Shown here: piece after piece, positions 24,179 to 34,714 of the stretch
How positions within the stretch are numbered: position 1 is the first letter of the stretch
How the letters are laid out: every line of letters starts with the position of its first letter
NCBI GenBank assembly: GCA_030268105.1
Contig: BSDZ01000119.1
Coordinates: 310,001-374,000, forward strand
Source: Volvox africanus
Taxonomy: Eukaryota > Chlorophyta > Chlorophyceae > Chlamydomonadales > Volvocaceae
Reading direction: 5' to 3'
Length of the DNA: 64,000 bases
Program-made: the position numbers and the translations under genes
Notes under the pieces: model-generated
Database searches by the model: none
The model's input: only the letters and a program-made list of their open reading frames with translations
What the model was told of the DNA's origin: nothing

Positions 24179-24268
24179 CGCGCCTAAGGCGCGGGACCTG
24201 TTTAGTTGTTCAGCGCGAGCTGAACAACAAAAACAAGATAAGTAGTAAAGCTAGCGAGTGCTACTTAT
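24179..24268 (-). promoter_or_regulatory. Cluster of three hairpins in the element's 5' leader
   Basis: There are three perfect inverted repeats. CGCGCC-TAA-GGCGCG is at 24179-24193. GTTGTTCAGC-GCGA-GCTGAACAAC is at 24205-24228; its loop reads GCGA on the plus strand and TCGC on the minus (element) strand. ATAAGTAG with CTACTTAT is at 24238-24268. They lie between the right end of the element and gag. A role in packaging, priming or circle formation is only a guess. Confidence 0.6.
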
Positions 24269-26654
24269 AGCGAACCTGAGGACACGGATCGCCCTCCTCG
24301 AGTCGTACCACTCATCGGACGTAAGGTCCTGCACCGCAGCTAACCCGGCTTAAGCTACGCATAGCCCGCATTATATCACAGCATCACGCTTATACCTTCG
24401 TAATCATGTTGTAGATATCAATACTAATTAATGTGAGTCTAAGAACTCTTCTATATTATTATTCTGTGATGTGTATGGGAACTTGTCTTATCTCGATACC
24501 TGCACCTGAAGTCACACTTCTCACACTTATGCACCGATCATGCAAACATTGATGTAATAATATAGCAAATATTAATACTTATTGAAATACACCAATTATT
24601 GCTAATCAACTATGTATGCCGCCGCAATCCACACATTTGACAGTTGTCACAATATCCGTGATGCTGGCAGCGCCACTCATATAATATCAATCTCGCGGAC
24701 TTACCAATGCAAGATTATGCAAATATATACAAATATATTTAATGGTCACAGTTTATTCAGTTACAGGTCCGCAATCATCTTGCCAGGTTGCATTGACTGA
24801 CACATCTACGATAAAGAAGTAGTAACACAACAATATCCCCCCTCATGATGCAGCATCCTCACTGCATCGTACAGCATCAACTGCAGGGATCATTGAGACT
24901 TAGTAGCAAGTAAGGAAGCCTCTTCCGAAATGGGCTTCATATTTGATAAAAAGTTGCGTGCCGGTCCCCAAGAGTTAAGCTTGCTAGGTGTTGTGTGTAG
25001 GATAGGGGGGTACATCACCCGTGGCCACTAACCTGGCAGTCCCTACCTTCCCCGGTGTTTCGGGGCACCCTCATCCAGTCTCCCATGCCGACTTCTCCGA
25101 AATCAGTGATTTTGTGTTGTATCTCTGTTGTGTCGGCCAACAGAGGCCCGATCGGAAGGATGACCATCTAAGGTCCAGGATCCATTGACACTGCCCGTAG
25201 ATACCCCAGGATACTACACTAGGATACCTGGTCTAGTTGACCGGAAGTGCTCATGCACCGTGCCCTTACATTTGTGACTACCCACCCAATGAGTTTGATA
25301 GTCCAGAACGGCTCCTCATCATACACCCTCTGCTTTCCTATAACTTATTGTATCCCTCTTCAATGCTCATGGACTTATCTGCATGTCTAAATGTTCAGTG
25401 CCAGGTGCCGATACTCTCGTAAAACAAGCTAAATGCATGAGGACGAGGATCAGGGGCAGCAGTAGACTTCAGGAGCAAAAAGGTTGAAACTTACGGTCCA
25501 GAATATGAGATGCGGCGTGTTTGGCTGTCAGAACTGATTCCAAGTGATCATCATCTAACCACCTATTAATGCTCAGGCTTGGCTCGGGCCAAACGTAGTG
25601 TAGCTTAGCTCAAGATAATATTGATAGTTGTCCAATTAGGGCTCGAGAGAAGCTTACATTATCTGGCCATCTTTGCACGTCTTATACTCGTGATATTGAT
25701 ATGCAGTACATATTGTTTTATCCCTCTTCGCTGCTCGTGAACTTATCCGCACGTCTAAACATTAAGTGCCAAGTGCCAAATGCTCACAAAAGAGACTAAA
25801 GCATTCAGTCAGGCTTTCAGGGGCAGCAGAAGACTTCAGAGCAAAAAGGTTACAACTTACAGTCCAATAGATGCAATGTGGTGCATTCGGCTATCAGAAC
25901 TGACGCCAGGCAATTGTCATCTAATTGGCTTTATTCTTCTGTCTCATATCGTGCGAGGTATGCAATTTCAGTACAGGGATGGAAAGTTTCATCACATCAT
26001 GGCTGTCATTGGTGTAGTCTGAATAATTATGCAGAAGCACGCTTAACTCATACCGATACGCAATGATATCTACACCATGGTTACGAGGGTATAAGCAAAA
26101 TGGTGTGAGGTATGATCATAGTGATGACCATGGTGGTTAAGCTACAACCAAACATTGATATTTGGCCATTCAATTTGCATACATGCCGGGAAGGCTGGAG
26201 GCTGCCTAATGATAATATACCGCATGCAAATATCGGTGATATGTTAACTAGGATTTATCACACTTGCAGATTGGAAATGTAATGTAGTTTAGCTCAATAT
26301 AATAACGTTGATGATTGTCCAATTAGAGCTCGTGAAAAGCTTACGCTATCGGGCCGTCCTTGCATGTCTTTATACTCGTGATATCGATACGCAGTACATA
26401 TCACACCAGATTTCCTATCCGCAAGTGTGATAAACCCTAGCAAACGTATCATCCATATTCGCACGCATTATATTATCAATATCAAGCCTTCCTGGCATTT
26501 ACGCAATGCGAATGGCCGAATATCAATTCAGATGTGTAGCTTAACCGCCATGTTCATTGCTACAATAATATCTCACACCATCACGCCTATACCTTTGTAA
26601 CCATGGTGTAGGTATCAATACTAATTAATGTGATTCTAAGTGCGCCCCTATATA

Positions 26655-26703
26655 ATAATAATAATAATAGTACGCCGGCCGGAGCCTGGCGTGTGTTAAG
26701 GGG
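26655..26703 (-). mobile_element. 5'-truncated SINE tail with 15-bp target duplication
   Basis: An (ATA)n tract is followed by GTACGCCGGCCGGAGCCTGG and GTGTGTTAAG. It matches, with changes, the 3' end of the SINE at 29903-30345. It is flanked by GTGCGCCCCTATATA (26640-26654) and GTGCGCTCCTATATA (26704-26718), a 15-bp duplication with one mismatch. The corresponding place in repeat unit 1 (near 24445) lacks the insert. Confidence 0.6.
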
Positions 26704-27544
26704 GTGCGCTCCTATATAGTTATTCCAAAAAAGATGTGTATGTGAACTTGCTTTATCATGATGACCGTACCTCAGGTTGCACTTCTCACACATGTGCATC
26801 GATTATACAACAAACCTGGTGGTGCATGCATGTGAGTGGAATCTTGCAATTGTGCTTTCAATTTGTCAGCAAATTCCAGGCAACTAAATTTGTGCATTGT
26901 AACATGTGCACTGTAACATACCCAGGTGCAATGCATAATGCAATACATACGTGGTCTTTGTTGTGTCCGCCTACAAAGGCCCAATTGGAAGATGACCGTC
27001 TGCGGTCCAATCCTGGACACTACCCGTAGATACCCCAGAATACTACAGTCTGGGATGCAAAGGGGGCATTATTACTTGTGGTAATCATGTTAATGATCAT
27101 TCCTATGACGTGCGGCCGTAAGAGTCATTTTGTGATCATGGCGTTAGCCACGCACGGCCATGACCTGCATCATGGCCAGGGGCCAGGGCCCAGGCAGAAC
27201 GTCGCTCCCAGTGTAGCAGTCGTCTTAACAAAGCTAAGATTTCTATGAGTAGGCATCGACTTAGTCGGCATAGAAAGGGCTTGCAAGGATGATAATGCAG
27301 CAAACTGGTACATCTAATGGAGTCTTGAACTCCAAACAACTAGTATTGTAATACTGTGTTGTCTGGCCCAAGCACTCTACCAGGGTGACTTAAATATTGG
27401 TTCATCTACCAAGATGTACGATGATCTGCTTTTATGTATCATGAGCTTTTTACGTATCATGCTTATGGCATGATTTCCTATTAATATTTGTAGCCTAAAG
27501 ATATGTAGTTTACTACACCCAGAATGAGATACATATACTTCATC

Positions 27545-27935
27545 CCCCCCTCCGCCTCTTGTTGGGTTCTTCCGGCTTGGCTATGTAAGAGTGTGCTTTC
27601 CTGCTGGTGTTTCTCCTCTGAGGGGATCTGTGTGTGTCTGTCAGGCTCGTGCCAGGTCAGTTTCGGGTTAGAGGAGAGGGTTCCCCGTCCTTTGAGCAGC
27701 TAGGTGTCCCCCGTTTTCTGTTGGGCCCTTCTGTGGTTTCTTGGTGACCCTCGGTGCTCTGTTAGTGGCCAGGTGAGAGCCTCTGAGGTTTCGCTGGCCC
27801 GAGTGAGAGGGGGAGCACGTGGCAAGAAAGACAGACAAAGCCACGTGCTCCTCCCCTGCGCTGTGGCTCGGTCCGGTCAGGACCCCCAGTGCTCGTCTTT
27901 GGAGGGAGAGTCGCCCACAGTGTAACACCCATAAC
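27545..27935 (-). repeat. LTR-like interspersed repeat
   Basis: Read on the minus strand it begins GGGTGTTACACTGTGGGCGA and resembles 4487-4745. It may be a solo LTR; the right end was not defined and no coding region of the parent element is adjacent. Confidence 0.4.
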
Positions 27936-29902
27936 ATACTTCCTGCAGGAGGCCAACGAAATGTAAGCCCCTGGTTTTGGACTAGCAACTCAAGTACGAC
28001 GACAGGGATGACAGGGATGTCTTGCTTGCAGAGAACTCGCCTGGGATGCCTCCCCATAGTGTTATTATGCACTTCACATCATGTTTTACCATCCCTTAAC
28101 TAAAGAGCAGGGAAAGAACTCTCTCCAATTAATAAAAGCAGAGCACAAACATTAGTAAACCATTAGTAGACAATTTGTAAATACCGTTTGAAAAACAACT
28201 CGTAAATACCTTCATAACAGTACGAAATCTTATATGCACGAAGTGAACTGTATAATATACCAAGAGATCTATGGAGCCTTCGTAAGGTTACAAGAACAAG
28301 AACTTTATAACTGTATATCCAATATACGAAGCCGATATGAAGTACCTCATATGTGGTCTACCAAGTAGTTCGTCAGCTCACATTTGTAACCATTCAACAA
28401 CGAAATGAAGCCAATACATAAGACCTATATATGTAAGCCTATACTACTAAAGCAAGTGACTAACTTGTCAATATCATATTCAATAATATATATGCCAAGC
28501 CATTGTATTCCTGTTTCTTTTTATCATCCTGTCATCCTGCTGTCCCAGTACCTCAAGGCATCGTCCCACCCTTCATCACTTTTCCTCCTCCTGTGACACC
28601 TGCCTAGTGGACTGCTGCTTGCCCCACTGCTGCTCCCACCCCTGCCATTTCATCCCCTTCCATGCGCTGCCCCATGCCCACAACTGTCATGTTCTCCCTT
28701 ATCCATCTCCCTCCAAAATGCTATCCTTCGCAGCTATCTGCTGCTGGGGCTGATTGCTGTCAGGGCGCCCGTCAGCCGCACCACCTGTGCATCAACCCTG
28801 GTTTGGCTCCGCCTGCTACCTGGCCCTGTCTGGCTGTACTTTGCAGCTCTCCGCTCCTTGGCTGACTGTCCGTGGGAGAAGCCCAGTCGATCACTACAGG
28901 AAAGAGGCCAATATTTCAGGAGTCAGCAAAACCAATCTACACTGAGCCCAAAGACCACGATAAAAAACAACTAACACAAGGCAACAATACAGCCCGCAAA
29001 CGTCTAAAAGGCTTTCCTAACCATCCAAGCATGCAAGAGGGACCCACCAACAAACAAGACTGGGGGAAAAGTCTCACATGCTGAGCAGCGTGCGATGACT
29101 TGCGTTTTTCCTTGTCGACTGCTGCATCATGCTGAACTGCTCGCAGTTAACCACAGCCGGTAACCACGAACCTGTCCATTTTTCGAGCACTGGAGGCTGG
29201 TGGCCTGTTTATAATGGACGAAAGTGATAGAGCATTACTGCCAAAGATGTGCCATCAAGCTACCAATTATTGTTTGCAATTAGGCTTATCCCTTTACGTT
29301 CACTATCTATTATCCATGTATAGCCCAAGATCTGATGCAACAACAGCACAAATGCTGCTGACAACCCGCCAATCAGCTCAACCCTACCAACCCTACCTAT
29401 ACAAGATCAGGAAACTCGACATCTTCCAATTGGGCCTAAGCAATTTGGTGGATGTTAACACAGTTATACAAAATTTGTATCCAGAGGGTTAGCCTGGGTT
29501 TGAATTTCCCCAGTCAATAGAATGGTGCGGATGATTAGGCTGGCGTGTTGTTTGAGATCCCCTCAACAGACCATAAGGAATCGAATCCATCTGACTACAT
29601 CAGCGAGGATGCAGGACCCCGGGTGATGTATCACTCCCAAACTGGTGGCAGTGATAAGTACCGGCTAACAGGAAAGTCAGGTCATAGGTAGCCTATGCTC
29701 AGTATGACAAGCCACCATAAAGAGCTGCAGTCCCTAAAGAAGAGAACACACAAATATGTCTAAAGGAAATACAAAATCGCAGGGGGGATAACAAGCCACC
29801 AAGATGCCCCACAGAAAATCTCAACGGCTACACCCACAAAGAGCCCTGGCTCCTACCTACTCCTGCCTGCAAGACCTACGCTGGGGAGCCCTCCCTCTCC
29901 AC
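27936..29902. other. No recognisable gene
   Basis: This is AT-rich sequence (28100-28500), then a Cys/Pro-codon-rich but motif-free stretch (28550-28870). Frames at 28662-28865 and 29214-29492 (plus) show nothing I can name. Confidence 0.3.
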
Positions 29903-30345
29903 ACTTATTATTATTATGGTTACTCCGCCCTTGCGGGCTGGCGTGTATTATGGGGATCTCCGGAATTTTAACCAAGTGGGCACGCGTACCTCAGCGTCTT
30001 CATCTGAGGCCGCTAGAGATCACCTGTTTTTTGGTTACGAGTTTCCTTGCTCTCTACGGCCCCTATCCATGTGCCAGCCCCATGTGCCAGCCCCTTCGGA
30101 TCTACTGGCATTTAGGAGTTTGTCAAACCATCCCGCACCATCAGCCCAGTTATGGGCCTCAGATGCGCACTTCACGGGCTATGCATTTAACCCTCTCAAC
30201 CGCCGGGGGCGGACTCGGACCCAACTTTGTAGAATCGGGCAATCCAAGCTGCATTCCCCCTTCACCATTTTGCCCCGACCCAGATTCGAACTGGCGACTT
30301 TGAGGTCGCAAGCTCGGATCCTTAGGGAATGGCCTCGAGAGGCGG
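29903..30345 (-). mobile_element. tRNA-headed SINE
   Basis: On the minus strand the element begins near 30345 with a tRNA-like region. GTTCGAATC (30291-30283) is a pol III B box sitting in a CCAG..CTGG T-arm-like stem, preceded by a GCGAC-CTCAAA-GTCGC stem-loop. It ends near 29903 with an (ATA)n tail. A shortened copy of its 3' end sits at 26655-26703, which shows mobility. The A box is not clear, and the exact 5' end and target duplication were not found. Confidence 0.5.
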
Positions 30346-33300
30346 ATGCCTCCTTCATTACAGCTGCTGCTGTCCTGACTGCTCCTGTTGCTGCTATCGC
30401 CTGATGATGTGGGCGTTACGTGCAATGCATCTGCTGCCTCAGCAAGCCCCAGCCAGTCCCATATTTTGCTGGTGTGGCTCATTCCAGCACAAGAAGACAG
30501 CGGCCTGGTCTAGCTGCTGGGTGCTGAGACGAGGGTGCCAAGACGCGATGACCGGTCCTCGCCCGGCGTGTGTGCCACTGCTATTGCGTACCCGATCAGC
30601 TCCTATCGACCCTGCCGGACTGGCGGCGGTGCCGGTGGATTTACCTGCTGCTGTTGCCCAGCGTTTCATTGCGATATTATGATCCACTCTCTTGCTGGCA
30701 TGGGGGTGACCGGGGACGACGTCAAGCTAAGTGTAGTAATGATAATGATTAGGATGTCTAATCCTGACGTTAACTCGCCAGCTCTTTCTTAGGGCATGAG
30801 GACGACTGTTCGTCCATGGTTGGGTACGCCTTGGAAAGGCACCAGTATGTCCGGACTTCACTGCAACATTCGTTGAAGTGCATAAGCTTTCTAGCCTGTG
30901 TATTGATTAAAAAGTTCCATATATGTTTCACTTACAAAATTTAGCTGATTACTAAGAAAATATCGCACACCGCACTCATCTCAGTTTTCTGTGAGATCAG
31001 TGATAAGGCACCTGCAACCAGGTGTCACCAACCCCTGAACCTACCTGCAACTGATGCAGATTGTGAGGGGAGCTCCAGCTTGCTGTTAGCAATGATGCTA
31101 GCTGACGCCAGGGCATGCAATGACTGGTGGTGTTTGTAATTTTATCATCGACGGGAAAAGGGCGAAGCGTCAGTAGACGTCCAGCGGTCTCATGCCAGCG
31201 AGTTCGGAAGGATACGGAAGGATTCACATGTCTTCTTCCCTTGTGGCTGTCATGTCGTAGTATGAAAAGTATCTTAGACAGCCTTGAGATGTGTAATCGT
31301 GATTTGTTCCTGCCTTGCGTGCTGAATTTGTTAAAAAAAACCCATCAGCATTTATATATCTCCAGGCTCACCAGATCATCAGCTAGCAACACACGCCCTC
31401 CTGCACGCGGGAAGCCTGCATCAGAAAATAGATTCACGCGACAACGTACCTAGACGAGCTAGAACATCGCTGGATGTGGCGGTGGGAAGATCTGGGAAAT
31501 GCTGTTGCGAGGTAGGCAGCGCACGCGTTTTCCTGCCTGACAGGTGCCCAACATCCAAGTTAGCCCGCTCTAAGGACCTGTATGGTGGCATTGGCGAGGA
31601 CAAGGCATTGGCGCTCGAACCCCAAGGCATTAACCCCAAACATATATATTTTGGGGTTATTGCTGAAAATTCAGCATCATATGGGGCCGATGAACATCTT
31701 GCTGAGTCAGGATGGACAGATACAGAGCCTGTTAAAAGAATGCCTCTTTTACTGGTTGGAACAAAATGGGAACGTAGTCTGGAATATGTAAGGAATCCTG
31801 GTGTCTGGGCCCTAGCGAGGAAGGCGTCGACGCAATGAAGTGTTCAAGCCCTGTGACGCTTAACAGCATCAATTCAGTACCGAGGTTCACTGCATGTGCC
31901 CCCCATACCGGCCGGCTGGAAACGGGGGCACTGTTCTCGCGGGCAGCTTCGGAATTCAGCAAGCGCCACGACATGATAATGCAAGCGCATCACCAAATAC
32001 ATATGCGCGACTATCGGTATTACTGCACTGCGAACATAATTCGTTCTTCCGTGCACCCCGCTTCGCCAATTTAAGGCCTCAACATGGCCGCTGTCATGGC
32101 AGCCATGACACCATCCTCTAAATGTTATGTATTCCCGTCGGAGCCCGGAGGTATTAGATTTAGGAAGTGGGAAGTCGAGGAAGTGACAAGTGCACATCTG
32201 CACCTCGGCCGCTATTAAGTGCACGTAATTCACCTTGCGCACGACCGTGTCCAGCTGTCCAAGCAATCGCAAGATCTCCATGTGCCATAGCAGCGCCGCC
32301 GAAGCTTCGCTTCCCCTATCCACTGCACTATACTCAACCGGCCACCGCAGAGGTGCCAAGACGTTGTCCTACAAAGGCTACATATTGCTCCAGGGCGGCG
32401 TACGTGGAGCAGTATTATTAGACAAGAGATGTCGCCGTGAACATATTGGACGCGGACTCTAGTGGTGCGTCAAGTCGAAGCTGTGGGACGTTAAGGGAAA
32501 GTGTGCACAAGTGCCACGTATGATGGATATGTCGTACTTGTCTGCCAGGACGAGCAGCTGCGCCACATTGTCCTGTACCCGCGCCAACCATGACATCGTC
32601 ATTGTAATGGGAAAAGGAAATCTTGAGTCGGATCAAGCGTTCACATGCTGGTAAAAAGAAGCCAGCACTAAGGTCTTCGTAGAGTTGTAGCAATCGCGTT
32701 AGCGGTGACCCCTATGGCTCAAACAATCCAAAATACAAATCTGTCCAACGATCCTTAAATGCCTAATGCATGTCCACTTGTCGGGCAACAAGTCAGCTTG
32801 CTGACCGAACACATGTTTCTGGGCCCTCAGCCTAATAACGCGGCGTTCAACCCTATCTCCGACAACCATCCACACCCTCTCTACGCATGCCTCATTCATC
32901 ATCCTCGTAGGTCTTCCTGTTAAGCCTGTTAAAAGCGCCGTTACAAGTTTGTCGCTCACTAACCCTCGCTCCAAAACTTCAACTCAGACCCAATTCTTTC
33001 AAGTCTTCAATTCGACTCAGACCTGGTCAAGAAACCTGCTCACCATATTGACTTCCAGTAACGGGTATAACTCCAGGCTGATCAGGCGAAGCACCACTTC
33101 CCACGTCGACGCGCTGTCGGAAGGCAACTGCAGCTCCCCGGCGTGGGAAGATGCAGGGACAGTGTTTGTCGCAACACGGTGGACGCCTGGCTAAGCAAGC
33201 ATTTGTTGGTTGAGGGTGCCGTCGCGGTACACCTGAAGCTGCAGCGGCAGGCAGGCCAGACAGCAGTGTGAGCCGTGGTGCAGGCACCGAGCTCGAACGT

Positions 33301-34714
33301 CAGTGACTAGAGCCATTACAGGTCGAGGGGATGCCGCCATAAGATCGGGTCGCTTTGCATCGGATCACGTAGTGTGCACGCCCCCCCCTTTTTATGCCCC
33401 ATCGCCCAATAAACAGGGCGAGGGCTAGGGCCAGATATCTGCCCTCGACACGAGCAGGCTGCCTTCCGCAATCCAATGCTGGCGGATAAGGGAAAGTTTT
33501 CCGGACAGTAGAGAAGGGAAATGATAGTTGACCAGCTAAGAAATGGAAGGATACCCTGGCAGAATCAATAAGGCACAGCAAGCTTAGCATGGATTCAGTC
33601 CCTGCAAATGCGGTTGCCGGAATTGTGGGTGCCGGATGGGTACGGCGCGGCCTTGGCCAAGGTCACTTGCAAACTAATATTTGAGGCCACACACATGCGG
33701 TATCTTGAATGCAAAGACGACAGAATGCCATGAACCCTACATTCACCGTTTCCGCAATCACTTCGCGGCCATAATGCACATACCAGGCGCAAATCACAGT
33801 CTGCGCTGTTACTCGCCGTCGCCCCAACTATATCATGCTCCGCTACATATATGCCCGCATTTTTATTCATGGGATCTGTCGACGAGATATTTCCAGGACC
33901 CATGACAACAGAAAAGGCAAAGGCAAAGTTATCATAGATTCAAAGCAGCTAATGTTGTTTGAATATACATCTTAAACTAGTTCAATTCTATCGCGCTCTC
34001 AAGCATAAGCTGTCAATCCTGGCGTGCCTTATTCAGCTAGGCGAAAGCTTGACAGGAAAAATGTAATGACGATTGGAAACTGCTTCAATCTTTAGAATCC
34101 TCACGCAATGTAGGTGTGGCTGCAGAGATGCAGTGGAATGGCTAAATGCTCAAGTCATGCATGCAGCATGCTGATGTCGCCCATCGCCGTAAGCTTGCCG
34201 TACGATACTTTTCCATGAGTCTGCATCGCATCTGAACGGGCTAACGCCGCGTGACATTTTGGCTGAAGCACTAGGCCAAGTTTCACGTTTTTACTTACCG
34301 ATATCTCACGGTTTGTGATCAGCAGCTACCGTATTTGGAATAAGATTTGAACCTTGCCAGCCGTGTTCTAGGCTTTGGCTCACGGCAGCATCTGTCTTAG
34401 TATTTCATTATCTTCCTTTGATAATTCACTTTGTTCAATCGGCCGTTTGAGCTCGTTCGCAGCCAGCACTTGGCCGCGTAGGTATTACTGACCACGCAGG
34501 CCCAATATTTTCAACGCTGTACGGGTTTTTCCAGTCATGGAAATATCTGAAAGGCAAAAGGGACGCGCAATTGCTGATTATAGCGCGGATTTTGAGGTTG
34601 AAGACGTGATACCAGGTGTGCTAGCGTGCCTTTTCTTCTCTTGCCCAAAGGTCGTCTTGCACAATTAGAACGTCCCACTGGAGCCAGCAATATGTTCCCT
34701 TTGCCTTTAACACG
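30346..34714. other. Long stretch with no firmly recognised gene
   Basis: The minus strand at 30350-30690 reads as Ser/Gln-rich protein-like sequence in two frames. A plus-strand frame at about 33079-33270 (AWLSKHLLVEGAVAVHLKLQ) looks exon-like with an acceptor before it. Neither could be identified. An inverted repeat AACCCCAAA / TTTGGGGTT lies at 31632-31658. The 5' exon(s) and promoter of SLBP may lie in the last part. Confidence 0.3.

Larger units (their letters stand above)
20042..24369 (-). mobile_element. DIRS/PAT-type tyrosine-recombinase retrotransposon
   Basis: Coding order on the minus strand is gag, RT-RNase H, then tyrosine recombinase, with no integrase and no aspartic protease. 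This is the gene set of the DIRS order. The ends are inferred by comparison with repeat unit 3. The flank reads ..CTAC at 20042-20045 and resumes ATTATATCAC near 24369, while unit 3 has CTACAATAATATCTCAC uninterrupted near 26561. There is no target-site duplication, as expected for recombinase-mediated insertion. The 5' leader contains three hairpins. One frameshift in RT suggests a dead or ageing copy. Kangaroo of Volvox carteri is a known relative by family; membership of that exact family was not tested. Confidence 0.85.
19545..27060. repeat. Tandem array of a ~1.35 kb retroelement-derived repeat
   Basis: Three related units follow each other. Unit 1 is 19545-20045 plus 24370-25220 (split by the DIRS element). 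Unit 2 is 25345-25721 (partial). Unit 3 is 25722-27060. Units start with TGTATCCCTCTTC or a variant and share blocks such as CTCAGGCTTGGCTCGGGCCAAA (units 1 and 2), GTGATAAACCCTAGCAA (units 1 and 3), CTAATTAATGTGA (units 1 and 3) and TACCCGTAGATACCCCAG-type ends. Divergence is moderate, so the array is not recent. Parts also match the gag relic at 18841-19591, so the unit is probably a decayed retroelement or its non-coding portion. Confidence 0.65.

Noticed and set aside
19545..27060. CRISPR array
   Set aside because: Repeats are over 1 kb, diverged and retroelement-derived; no short regularly spaced repeats occur anywhere in the window.
30270..30345. tRNA gene
   Set aside because: B box and T-arm-like stem are present, but A box and acceptor stem are not, and a long tail with (ATA)n follows; SINE fits better.
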